Shown here: one piece after another, positions 1 through 6,796 of the stretch
Numbering within the stretch: the first letter of the stretch is position 1
How the letters are laid out: each line of letters opens with the position of its first letter
Assembly (NCBI GenBank): GCA_028293775.1
Contig: JAQGOD010000392.1
Location: 1-7,700 of the forward strand
DNA: 7,700 nt
From: Gammaproteobacteria bacterium
Lineage (GTDB): Bacteria; Pseudomonadota; Gammaproteobacteria; Steroidobacterales; Steroidobacteraceae
Direction: 5' to 3'
The notes under the pieces: generated by a model
What the model was told of the DNA's origin: nothing
Database searches by the model: none
Seen by the model: only the letters and a program-made list of their open reading frames with translations
Translations under genes and position numbers: made by a program

Positions 1-680
1 CCGGCAACCTCATGCAATCTCGCGAGATTGAAATGGGCGTCAGCAAATCCGGGATCGTGCGACAGCGCTTCCCGATACGCCAAGATTGCCTCGCTCTCAC
101 GCTCCAAATCCTCAAGCAGCAGCGCCAAATTAAAGGAGAGCACCGCGTTTGCCGTGAGCGCGGCCCGATAGATATCCTCGGCCGCCTTGTGCTCGCCCTT
201 TAAGTGCAGTAGGCGGCCTAAATTGATTCTTGCTTCGAGATGATGCGCGTCCTCCGCCAAGCTTTGCTCGTAAGCAGCGCGTGCCGCTTCAGGGTCGCGC
301 TCTTCCAATGCGATTGCGTGTTCAAAGTGTCGATGCGCTAGGTGAATCGGATGTTTCGGATTATGCATCGGCCGATACACGCTCATGCGGCTATCTTCAG
401 CCGCGCTACTGCCTCGAGAAGGGTTCACCGAGAGGGCGTGGAGGGTGGCGCCCGGCAGCGAGGCTCTTATGTTGGCGAGCGCGGCATCGATCTTCCTTTG
501 CGGGATCTTCGCCGCGTAGAGCGCGCTCGCGAGGCGCAGAACGAGCAAATCCTGAAACGAATAGCGGGCGCGATCGCCTACCTTTACCGGATGAATGTGG
601 CCCGCCCGAGCCAGCGATTGAAGCACCAACGCAGGAAGCCGGAACTCGCGCTGCAAATCCTTGTTGCGATAGGCGTGCAT
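1..680 (-). CDS. MerR-like HTH / TPR protein coupled to Ku (partial, C-terminus off the window)
   Basis: Reading the minus strand from ATG at 680 gives about 227 codons with no stop before the window edge, so the 3' end is missing. Residues 1-75 resemble a MerR-type winged helix: a YRNKDLQREFRLP start, then LARAGHIHPVKVGDRARYSF, QDLLVLRLASALYAAKIPQRKI. A short linker follows (about 80-112). Residues about 114-227 form TPR units, with recurring patterns such as ARINLGRLLHLKGEHKAAEDIYRAAL, SFNLALLLEDLERESEAILAYREAL and ADAHFNLARLHEVAG. MerR-HTH plus TPR proteins are, from memory, a familiar uncharacterised family in Proteobacteria. The start is fixed by the TAATG overlap with the ku stop, which predicts coupled translation. 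A role as DNA-binding regulator or scaffold for NHEJ is inference. The linker looks short compared with what I remember of relatives. Confidence 0.85.
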   Translation of the reverse strand, partial: MHAYRNKDLQREFRLPALVLQSLARAGHIHPVKVGDRARYSFQDLLVLRLASALYAAKIPQRKIDAALANIRASLPGATLHALSVNPSRGSSAAEDSRMSVYRPMHNPKHPIHLAHRHFEHAIALEERDPEAARAAYEQSLAEDAHHLEARINLGRLLHLKGEHKAAEDIYRAALTANAVLSFNLALLLEDLERESEAILAYREALSHDPGFADAHFNLARLHEVA

Positions 681-682
681 TA
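678..682 (-). promoter_or_regulatory. TAATG stop/start overlap linking ku to the HTH-TPR gene
   Basis: On the minus strand the ku stop TAA (682-680) shares its last A with the ATG (680-678) of the next gene. Such one-base overlaps commonly allow a terminating ribosome to restart. Coupled translation, and hence tied expression of Ku and the HTH-TPR protein, is inferred. Confidence 0.7.
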
Positions 683-1540
683 GCGTCGCGCCGCTTTGCG
701 GTGCGCCGTGGCGCGTCGGGCCGGCCGGCGCTCCTTTAATTCTTCCGTGTTGCCGCCGCGGGCATTGAGGCTTGCCTTCAGGGCGTCCATCAAATCAATG
801 ACATTTTCTCGGTTGCCGGGCACGGGTGGCTCGGCGAGCGAGACTTCCTTACCCTGCACTTTCTTTTGAATAGCAGCTTCCACCCGTCCGTGGAATTCGT
901 CCTTGTACTCGTGTGGATCAAACCGCTTCGCCGAGAGCTGTTCAACCAGTTGATCCGCAAGCTTGAGTTCCGAGTCGGAAACTTTAGCGGATTCAACGCC
1001 CAAATCCTTGATATCGCGTACCTGTGCTTGAAAGTGCAACTGATGCATCGCTAAGCCATCGCCGATGGGTCGAATGATGACGATGTGTTCTTTGCCGCGC
1101 GATACCCACCGCCCCACCGCGCATTGCTTCGACTTACGAAGTGCGCTCGCCAGCAGCGCATAAGGCTTCGTCCCTCCTTTGTCCGGCGCCAGGTAGTACG
1201 TCTCGTAAAAATAGACGGGGTCGACTGTGTCCAGCGGAACGAATTGTTCGATGTCAATTGAATGCGTCGTTGCGTCCTCGAGAGTTTTGAGCTCGTCCGG
1301 CGAAAACATGACGTATTGATCTTTCGCAAATTCATATCCCTTGGTCATTTCCGAACGGTCTACAGGTTTTCCATCTTTCACGGCAAGGTACTGCTGTTTC
1401 ACGCGAGAGCCATCTTTCTTCCGCAGCAGATTGAAGGAGATGCGTTCCGAGGCCATGGTGGCTGAATAGAGTTTGACCGGAATGGCGACCAAGCCGAAGG
1501 AAATGGTCAGGGAGGCGATCGCACGCGGGTTGCTTCGCAT
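680..1540 (-). CDS. ku: Ku protein, bacterial non-homologous end joining
   Basis: 286 aa, a normal length for bacterial Ku. Bacterial Ku forms a homodimeric ring that threads onto double-strand DNA ends and recruits the ligase LigD. The hallmark opening is present (LTISFGLVAIPVKLYSAT, residues 11-28), followed by the Ku beta-barrel core: KGYEFAKDQYVMFSPDELKTLE at about 67-88, VDPVYFYETYYLAPDKGG at about 106-123, and the LMHQLHF-like strand AMHQLHFQAQVRDI at about 164-177. The C-terminal tail (about 266-286) is very rich in Arg/Lys, as in the DNA-binding tails of other bacterial Ku proteins. The start ATG has an AGGA Shine-Dalgarno (1549-1546) five bases upstream. The gene lies between a 75-aa protein (10 bp upstream) and the HTH-TPR gene (overlapping). 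No ligase gene is in the window. Parts of the gene look lower in GC than the neighbours. Confidence 0.95.
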   Translation of the reverse strand: MRSNPRAIASLTISFGLVAIPVKLYSATMASERISFNLLRKKDGSRVKQQYLAVKDGKPVDRSEMTKGYEFAKDQYVMFSPDELKTLEDATTHSIDIEQFVPLDTVDPVYFYETYYLAPDKGGTKPYALLASALRKSKQCAVGRWVSRGKEHIVIIRPIGDGLAMHQLHFQAQVRDIKDLGVESAKVSDSELKLADQLVEQLSAKRFDPHEYKDEFHGRVEAAIQKKVQGKEVSLAEPPVPGNRENVIDLMDALKASLNARGGNTEELKERRPARRATAHRKAARR

Positions 1541-1550
1541 AGAAATCCTA

Positions 1551-1778
1551 TCAGACGAGGGTTTGTTCCAGTTCTTCCAGGGCGTGTATTTGCGCCACGA
1601 TTCCCGCCTTACGCGCCTGCAGGTTTTCCCATGCGCTCTTGGCCCGTACTACGGCGTAAGGCGTGGAACTGAATTCGCCTTCGAGCGCCAAGTAGCGCGC
1701 CTTCGCTGCAACCGACGCGCTTAGCGTGGATCGATATTGCACTTCCAGGTTCCGCAGGCGTTCTTCGATATCCACCAT
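1551..1778 (-). CDS. Small helical protein of unknown function, first gene of the ku cluster
   Basis: 75 aa. I do not recognise the family. The sequence has no Cys, Gly or Pro clusters that would suggest a metal site. It reads as two amphipathic helices: about 1-33 (VDIEERLRNLEVQYRSTLSA onward) and about 41-75 (AVVRAKSAWENLQARKAGIV onward), ending EELEQTLV, so a short coiled-coil or helical hairpin is likely. It is soluble, with no signal peptide or membrane segment. The ATG at 1778 has GAGG five bases upstream. The TGA stop lies 10 bp before the ku ATG on the same strand, and the ku Shine-Dalgarno sits in that gap, so co-transcription with ku is likely. The gene is probably real because of its ribosome site, tight spacing and helix-like composition. 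Any NHEJ role is inference from position. Confidence 0.7.
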   Translation of the reverse strand: MVDIEERLRNLEVQYRSTLSASVAAKARYLALEGEFSSTPYAVVRAKSAWENLQARKAGIVAQIHALEELEQTLV

Positions 1779-1869
1779 GAGTGCCTCGCTTCCTCAACCC
1801 CAGCTGATGCCCATTGCTGAGTGTGCCTGCACCCGCGCTAGTAAAAATCCAGCGCGCAACGCGAAGTGC

Positions 1870-1887
1870 TATAGGAGTGCTCCTATA
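1870..1887. promoter_or_regulatory. Perfect 18-bp palindrome, operator-like, upstream of the ku cluster
   Basis: TATAGGAG (1870-1877), spacer tg, CTCCTATA (1880-1887): eight of eight pairs match. It sits about 90 bp upstream of the first ATG of the ku cluster. The short spacer is too tight for a good RNA hairpin loop, which favours a site for a dimeric DNA-binding protein. It does not match the CTGT-N8-ACAG LexA box of enterobacteria. The cognate regulator is unknown. Confidence 0.5.
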
Positions 1888-1915
1888 CAGCCAGATTGAT
1901 GCAGCCGAGAGATCT

Positions 1916-1939
1916 GATTGTAGGTCCTGACTTACAATC
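1916..1939. repeat. 24-bp imperfect inverted repeat
   Basis: GATTGTA (1916-1922) pairs with TACAATC (1933-1939), and the inner GTC/GAC also match. In total 10 of 12 pairs are complementary. Its centre is about 49 bp from the centre of the 1870-1887 palindrome. It could be a second operator, or a stem-loop in RNA. Function unknown. Confidence 0.45.
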
Positions 1940-1944
1940 GATCA

Positions 1945-1962
1945 CGCGCCGCATCCGGCGCG
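1945..1962. repeat. GC-rich 7-bp stem with 4-base loop
   Basis: CGCGCCG (1945-1951), loop catc, CGGCGCG (1956-1962), a perfect 7-bp stem. No T-run follows on either strand, so it is a poor intrinsic terminator. It may be an mRNA 3'-end stabiliser for the dehydrogenase transcript, or a chance GC stem. Confidence 0.35.
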
Positions 1963-1994
1963 ACGCAGCGCATAGAATGGGCCAGCATGGGGGC

Positions 1995-2177
1995 ATGCCA
2001 AACCGGACCGTTGACGATGAGAGAGAAAAGCTGGATCACAGCGGCCACCCAGCCACGCATGCGGTTCCTTCGGATCTGCGCGCTCCAGGAGGCGCTCCAG
2101 GAGGAAGGGCCGAGCTGCCCGACGCCAAGCCCTCCAATCCCAAGAAGCGGGACACGGAACAGCCACGCTCTCCTTAG
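1995..2177 (+). CDS. Possible 60-aa proline-rich charged protein (doubtful)
   Basis: ATG at 1995 opens 60 codons ending at TAG. The product is hydrophilic and rich in Pro, Gly, Asp, Glu, Arg and Lys (MPNRTVDDEREKLDHSGHP start, PSNPKKRDTEQPRSP end), so it would be intrinsically disordered. A 12-bp near-tandem repeat (2082-2105) encodes APGGAPGG. A G-rich stretch just before the ATG could serve as a weak ribosome site, but the spacing is short. A TAGAAT at 1973-1978 resembles a -10 but has no good -35. I recognise no family, and the frame could be chance in GC-rich DNA. Confidence 0.25.
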   Translation: MPNRTVDDEREKLDHSGHPATHAVPSDLRAPGGAPGGRAELPDAKPSNPKKRDTEQPRSP

Positions 2178-2206
2178 TAGTTCGTGAGCGCGCCGGGAGA
2201 TCGTTC

Positions 2207-5200
2207 TTATGGAGTTTTCGAAACCAGCAGCTGCTCAAGTAACCGTGCCGCGTGAATCGCCTCGCGGCTCGCCCCATCCCGGATTTGATGGCGGCAACTC
2301 GTGCCGTCCGCGACAATGATCGCATGCGGACTTGCGCGGACACGCGGCAGAAGGGCTAGTTCGGCCATTTGCATGGAGACTGCATAGTGTTTCGCCTCAT
2401 AGCCGAAGCTGCCTGCCATGCCGCAGCAGGAGCTTTGAATCAATTCGGGTTTGGCATTCGGAATGAGCCTCAGAACCTCTAAAATGGGGTTTACCGCGCC
2501 AAAGGCTTTTTGATGGCAATGACCATGCAGTAGAATCGGCGCATTCGCGGGGCGCAGCGCGACACGGAAACGGTCGGCCGCTACCTCGCGGGCTATGAAT
2601 TCCTCGAACAGCAGCGCATGTCGCGAGACGAGTTCGGCGCGATTTCCAAGACTCATCGAAAGTGCTTCGTCGCGCAGCGTCAACAGGCACGATGGCTCGA
2701 GGCCAACGATGGAAATCGAGGCTTCGGCAAACGGCAGCAGTGCGTCAATCAGCGCTGCCGCCTTTGCTTTGGCGGCATCGACCATGCCGCTTGCGAGATA
2801 GGTTCTTCCGCAACAGTGATGGCCGGCATCCTTCGCCAGCGCATGAACCGAATAACCTGCGGCTTTAAGGACCCGCAGGGCCGCAAATGCGTTTTCCGGT
2901 TCGAAGTTTCCATTGAAGGTGTCGACGAAAAGCACCGCGGCTTTTCCGCCGCGCCTAGCCACATCGATGCAAAGTCCAGCGGAATCGCATTGCGCCCTTG
3001 CCGCGCTTCGAAAATAGGTATCGCGCCGCCATCGCGGCAGCGAGCGGCGCGCTGACAAGCCCACCAGCCGTTCGCTTAACCAGGCAGCGCCCGGCAGCAC
3101 GTCGCGTAAGTTGAACAGCCACGACGCGCGGCTGGCAATCTCTGCGTACTCCGGCAAGTGCGCTATCAAGCGATCGCGCACGGTGTAACCGTGGCGCCCC
3201 TTGAAATGAGCCAGGAACTCGATTTTCATTTTCGCCATGTCGATGCCGGTTGGGCACTCACGCCGGCATCCTTTGCAACTGACGCACAGCTCGAGTGTTT
3301 GGTGCATGGCTTGGCTGGTGAACGCGTCGGGACCGAGCTGTCCGGATAGGGCGAGGCGCAATGTGTTGGCCCGCCCCCTCGTCAGATGCTGCTCATCTCG
3401 TGTGACGCGATAGCTCGGGCACATCGTGCCGGCATCGAATTTGCGGCAGTGGCCGTTGTTGTTGCACATCTCCACGGCCTTGGCGAAGCCATTGGTTGAA
3501 TCGCCGCCGCTTCCTGGCGCGGTCGTGGCCTCGGTGACCGGATCGTTCTGCACATTCCAGGGCGACCAGTCGAGCACGGGTTTCAAGGCGATGGTGCGAT
3601 AAGGCCGCGGCGCCGCCGCAGGCGGAAAGCGAAACAGCGAGGCATCGTCCATCCGCGGCGGATCGACGAGGCGTCCGGGGCTGAATAGGCCGCCAGGATC
3701 CAGGTGGTGCTTGATGGCCCGAAACGCTTGGGTCAAGGCGCTGCCAAACTGCCATTCAATCCATTCTCCGCGACACAAGCCATCGCCATGCTCGCCGCTG
3801 AACGCACCCTTGTACTTGCGCACGAGCATTGAAGCCTCCTCGGCAATCGCGCGCATTTTCGCGGCGCCGTCCTCTCGCATGTTGAGAATAGGTCGCACGT
3901 GCAGCGTGCCGACCGACGCGTGAGCGTACCAAGTGCCATGGGTACCGTGGCGTTGGAAGATCTCAGTCAACGCCGCCGTGTATTCGGCCAGATGCTCGAG
4001 GGGTACGGCGCAGTCCTCGATGAAGCTCACCGGTTTGCCGTCTCCCTTGAGACTCATCATGATATTGAGTCCGGCCTTGCGAACCTCCCACAGGCGCTTC
4101 TGCGCCTGATCATCGACGATTTTGATGACGCTGCCCGGCATTCCCAGATCTGCCATCAATGCGTCAAGCTCGTCGAGCTTGCGGCCCAGTCCTCCCGCAT
4201 CCTCGCCCGCAAACTCCACCAGCAGAATGGCGGCGGGCCGGCCAATGAGCGCAGTTTCGATCACGGGTCGGAAAGCTGGATTGGCGAGGCTGAGATCGAC
4301 CATAATGCGATCCACCAGTTCGACTGCGGTCGGAGCAAGCTTGACGATGTGCTGCGCCGAATCCATCGCATCGTGCATGGTTGCGAAGTTGACGACGCCG
4401 AGTGCCTTGGCGCCGGGCAAGGGCGATAGCGCCAGCGTGATTTCGCGGGTGTATGCCAACGTGCCTTCCGACCCGACCAGCAGGTGCGCAAGATTGACGC
4501 TGCCGTCCGGCGTGTACGGCCGCTCGCTCTGATTGTCAAATATGTCCAGGTTATAACCGCCGACGCGGCGCATCACCTTCGGCCAACGCGCAGCGATATC
4601 GGGAGCAAGTTGCCGCGCGAGGCCGCTCACGAAATCGGCGATTGCGCGTGCCCGTGCTCCGAGAGTGGCCACCGGTCCAAACTCGAGCAGCGTCCCGTCC
4701 GCCAACCAGGCGCTGATGCCCGCAACGTTGTGCACCATGTTGCCGTAAGCGATCGAGCGCGACCCGCAGGAGTTGTTGCCTGCCATGCCGCCGAGGGTCG
4801 CCTGCGCGCTGGTTGAAATATCAACCGGATACCAGAGGCCGTGCGGTGCGAGCATCGCGTTCAGATCGTCGAGCACCATCCCCGGCTGTACGGTCACGCG
4901 GCGATTGGCCGTGTCCAGATTGCGCACCGCGCGCAAGTACTTACTGTTGTCGATGACCAGCGCCGCGCCTACGGTCTGACCGCACTGGCTCGTGCCGCCG
5001 CCGCGTGCAAGCACCGGCACTGCAAGCTCGCGTGCGATGTCGATCGCGGTCGCGATATCGCGTTCTTGTCTGGGGATGAAAATCCCTACCGGGTCAATTT
5101 GATAAATCGATGCATCGGTCGAGTAACGGCCGCGCGATTCGGCATCGAAGAGTACTTCACCTTCGGTCTCCGCCTCGAGAAGCCGCGACAGCCTGGAGTG

Positions 5201-5257
5201 CAAATCGCTCCCACTGGCGGTATCGAGTGCCGCGGCCAGAGGACGTGCTTCACTCAT
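2207..5257 (-). CDS. FAD-linked / Fe-S D-2-hydroxyacid dehydrogenase (GlcD-YdiJ type fusion)
   Basis: 1016 aa, close to the size of E. coli YdiJ as I recall it. It should oxidise a D-2-hydroxyacid (D-lactate, D-2-hydroxyglutarate or similar) with FAD and pass electrons through Fe-S centres. Domains in order: PCMH-type FAD-binding domain, about 45-280, with the FAD loop LARGGGTSQCGQTVG at 83-97, ATLGGMAGNNSCGSRS at 153-168 and GSEGTLAYTREI at 262-273; FAD-oxidase C-terminal domain, about 280-531, with likely metal/substrate residues H446, H453 and E489 (SGEHGDG); ferredoxin-like part, with C598, C604, C613-P and then C658, C661, C664, C668-P; and two CCG (GlpC/HdrB-like) units, HHCCG at 813-817 and HGHCHQ...SSCCG at 911-946. 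No signal peptide or membrane helix is seen, so it is probably cytosolic or peripheral at the inner membrane. Its ATG has only a weak GGTGA upstream. It diverges from a transporter gene 61 bp away. Substrate unresolved. Confidence 0.9.
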   Translation of the reverse strand: MSEARPLAAALDTASGSDLHSRLSRLLEAETEGEVLFDAESRGRYSTDASIYQIDPVGIFIPRQERDIATAIDIARELAVPVLARGGGTSQCGQTVGAALVIDNSKYLRAVRNLDTANRRVTVQPGMVLDDLNAMLAPHGLWYPVDISTSAQATLGGMAGNNSCGSRSIAYGNMVHNVAGISAWLADGTLLEFGPVATLGARARAIADFVSGLARQLAPDIAARWPKVMRRVGGYNLDIFDNQSERPYTPDGSVNLAHLLVGSEGTLAYTREITLALSPLPGAKALGVVNFATMHDAMDSAQHIVKLAPTAVELVDRIMVDLSLANPAFRPVIETALIGRPAAILLVEFAGEDAGGLGRKLDELDALMADLGMPGSVIKIVDDQAQKRLWEVRKAGLNIMMSLKGDGKPVSFIEDCAVPLEHLAEYTAALTEIFQRHGTHGTWYAHASVGTLHVRPILNMREDGAAKMRAIAEEASMLVRKYKGAFSGEHGDGLCRGEWIEWQFGSALTQAFRAIKHHLDPGGLFSPGRLVDPPRMDDASLFRFPPAAAPRPYRTIALKPVLDWSPWNVQNDPVTEATTAPGSGGDSTNGFAKAVEMCNNNGHCRKFDAGTMCPSYRVTRDEQHLTRGRANTLRLALSGQLGPDAFTSQAMHQTLELCVSCKGCRRECPTGIDMAKMKIEFLAHFKGRHGYTVRDRLIAHLPEYAEIASRASWLFNLRDVLPGAAWLSERLVGLSARRSLPRWRRDTYFRSAARAQCDSAGLCIDVARRGGKAAVLFVDTFNGNFEPENAFAALRVLKAAGYSVHALAKDAGHHCCGRTYLASGMVDAAKAKAAALIDALLPFAEASISIVGLEPSCLLTLRDEALSMSLGNRAELVSRHALLFEEFIAREVAADRFRVALRPANAPILLHGHCHQKAFGAVNPILEVLRLIPNAKPELIQSSCCGMAGSFGYEAKHYAVSMQMAELALLPRVRASPHAIIVADGTSCRHQIRDGASREAIHAARLLEQLLVSKTP

Positions 5258-5318
5258 GGGATCAGTTCACCGCTTGCGCTGGGGTTTCAGAGTGAATATT
5301 GTAAAGTAAGAGGCCGAT
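5258..5318. promoter_or_regulatory. 61-bp divergent promoter region, dehydrogenase versus MFS transporter
   Basis: For the transporter (plus): TTGCGC (5274-5279), 17 bp, TATTGT (5297-5302) is a plausible sigma70-like pair. For the dehydrogenase (minus): TACAAT (5303-5298) is a fair -10, with only a weak GCAACA 16 bp upstream. The two -10 boxes use almost the same bases, so the promoters would compete or share one regulator. TTCAC (5266-5270) and GTGAA (5292-5296) form a loose 5-bp dyad across the region. No regulator gene is present. Confidence 0.35.
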
Positions 5319-6551
5319 GTGTTGCACCGTTCTACGACCCGCGTGTTGGGCTTGTTATGCGTGATGTATTTCATTACGTACATGGATCGCGTCAATGTGA
5401 GCACCGCGGCGATCCAATTCGGCAAGGAATTTCATCTTTCTAATACGCAGATCGGGCTGGTTTTTTCGGCGTTCGCCTATCCTTACCTCATTTTCCAAGT
5501 GATTGGCGGATGGGTAGGGGACCGCTTCGGCCCGCGGCGGACGTTGACCATTTGCTCCATCATTTGGGCGGGCGCGACCGTGCTGACGGGGCTTTCCACC
5601 GGGCTCGTGTCGATGCTGGCCGCTCGCCTCCTGCTTGGCTTGGGCGAGGGCGCAACCTTTCCCACCGCGACGCGAGCGATGTCCAATTGGACCGCGACTA
5701 ACCGCCGTGGCTTCGCGCAGGGGATTACTCACGCGTTCGCGCGCGTCGGCAATGCGGTCACCCCACCCATCGTCACCTGGCTCATGGTCGCGGTGAGTTG
5801 GCGCGGTTCTTTCATCGTCTTAGGCTTAGTGAGCTTCATTTGGGCGATGGTGTGGGCATGGTACTTTCGCGACAACCCACGCGACCACGCGAAGATTACG
5901 GCTCGTGAGATCGATATTCTGCCTGCCTACGTCGGCGTGAAGGAGGCGCCGGCGGTCCCGTGGCGGCCGCTCATCCGGCGCATGCTGCCGGTGACCTTGG
6001 TTTACTTCTGCTACGGCTGGACATTGTGGCTTTTCCTGACCTGGATTCCTCAGTACTTCCTGCACAACTACCACATGGATCTCAAGCACTCGGCCGTTTT
6101 TGCCGCGGGAGTATTCTTTGCCGGCGTGCTCGGGGATTCTCTGGGCGGGCACGTGACCGATTGGCTGCTCACTCGAACCCAGAGCCGCACTAAGGCACGT
6201 AGCTACATGGTCGTGGTCTGCAACCTGGCAGCGCTGGCCTCGCTGTTGCCTATCTTGTTCGTACACGACTCAACAGTCGCGGCAGTAGCCTTGAGCCTGG
6301 GATTTTTCTTTGCCGAGATGACAATCGGTCCCATGTGGGCGATCCCAATGGACATCGCGCCAAGATACTCGGGGACCGCAAGCGGACTCATGAATACGGG
6401 TTCGGCACTCGCGGCTATATTGAGTCCCGTGGTCGGCGGCTGGATCATCGATAAAACCGGCAATTGGGATTGGCCCTTTATCGGATCAATGGGGCTGATG
6501 GTGGTCGGTGCCGTGTGCGCGTTTGCGATGAAGCCGGAACAGAAGTTCTGA
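5319..6551 (+). CDS. MFS transporter, anion:cation symporter (ACS)-like
   Basis: 410 aa, the usual MFS length, with about 12 hydrophobic segments, so an inner-membrane permease. ACS-type features are visible: TYMDRVNVSTAA at the end of TM1 (20-31), the motif A loop GWVGDRFGPRR between TM2 and TM3 (64-74), and RLLLGLGEGATFPTATRAMSNW in TM4 and the following loop (103-124). The central hydrophilic loop is about 183-220, and the second half includes GVLGDSLGGHVTDW at 269-282. The family usually carries organic acids such as hexuronates, galactonate, glucarate, tartrate or phthalate with H+ or Na+. The neighbouring D-2-hydroxyacid dehydrogenase hints at a hydroxycarboxylate, which is inference. 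The GTG start at 5319 is chosen because AAGAGG (5308-5313) lies five bases upstream and the protein then begins just before TM1. A TTG at 5322 is the alternative. Confidence 0.9.
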   Translation: MLHRSTTRVLGLLCVMYFITYMDRVNVSTAAIQFGKEFHLSNTQIGLVFSAFAYPYLIFQVIGGWVGDRFGPRRTLTICSIIWAGATVLTGLSTGLVSMLAARLLLGLGEGATFPTATRAMSNWTATNRRGFAQGITHAFARVGNAVTPPIVTWLMVAVSWRGSFIVLGLVSFIWAMVWAWYFRDNPRDHAKITAREIDILPAYVGVKEAPAVPWRPLIRRMLPVTLVYFCYGWTLWLFLTWIPQYFLHNYHMDLKHSAVFAAGVFFAGVLGDSLGGHVTDWLLTRTQSRTKARSYMVVVCNLAALASLLPILFVHDSTVAAVALSLGFFFAEMTIGPMWAIPMDIAPRYSGTASGLMNTGSALAAILSPVVGGWIIDKTGNWDWPFIGSMGLMVVGAVCAFAMKPEQKF

Positions 6552-6767
6552 GGGTGCCAGCAGTAGGCGGTAAGAAGCCTCTAGAATCAAGTCGTTGCAC
6601 AGCCGTTATCGCAGACCGTGCGAAAGACTTACTGATGACGTCCCTCGCCGCAGGTGTTGCTACGCACCCACACGGAGCTTACCTGAGCCCAGGGTGAATC
6701 AAAATGAGGCGCCCCGATTGTCAAGCTGACGTCTGTAAATTAACTCTTCTTGGCACCACCAGGCGGC

Positions 6768-6796
6768 TTGGCAACCACGGGGTGGCGTGTTGTAAT
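6768..6796 (+). promoter_or_regulatory. Sigma70-like promoter of the TonB-dependent receptor
   Basis: TTGGCA (6768-6773) and TGTAAT (6791-6796), spaced 17 bp, each match 5 of 6 consensus bases. This is the best promoter seen in the window. Transcription would start near 6803, leaving about 85 bases of leader before the TTG start. It gives the receptor its own promoter, separate from the transporter. Confidence 0.5.

Larger units (their letters stand above)
1779..2206. other. Intergenic region between the ku cluster and the dehydrogenase gene
   Basis: 428 bp. It holds the presumed control region of the ku cluster (minus strand) and the 3' flank of the dehydrogenase. Three inverted repeats lie at 1870-1962. 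I found no convincing sigma70 -35/-10 pair facing ku and no hairpin followed by a T-run that would act as a clear terminator for the dehydrogenase. A weak plus-strand frame occupies 1995-2177. Confidence 0.6.

Noticed and set aside
230..739. Long plus-strand open frames across 230-739 and 342-683.
   Set aside because: They are antisense to the HTH-TPR gene and the ku 3' end, show Arg/Pro/Gly-rich shadow composition and no family features.
1870..1887. LexA/SOS box for the ku cluster.
   Set aside because: The palindrome TATAGGAG-tg-CTCCTATA matches neither CTGT-N8-ACAG nor GAAC-N4-GTTC.
1945..1962. Rho-independent terminator for the dehydrogenase transcript.
   Set aside because: The stem is good but no T-run follows on the minus strand, and it lies about 245 bp past the stop.
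1942..2343. Minus-strand 133-codon frame.
   Set aside because: It runs out of frame over the 3' end of the dehydrogenase and then into the gap, with Arg/Ala-rich composition typical of a shadow frame.
3899..4429. Plus-strand 176-codon frame antisense to the dehydrogenase.
   Set aside because: The opposite strand encodes continuous conserved FAD-oxidase motifs here; this frame has no recognisable domain.
4841..5443. Plus-strand 200-codon frame spanning the divergent region.
   Set aside because: It overlaps both the dehydrogenase N-terminus and the transporter start, which are well supported by family motifs.
5826..6266. Minus-strand 146-codon frame within the transporter.
   Set aside because: It is antisense to well-defined MFS segments, and its His/Gln/Arg-rich composition mirrors the opposite strand.
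6552..6697. Coding continuation after the transporter stop.
   Set aside because: The frame crossing the stop overlaps the transporter out of frame, and no ribosome site or family motif supports it.
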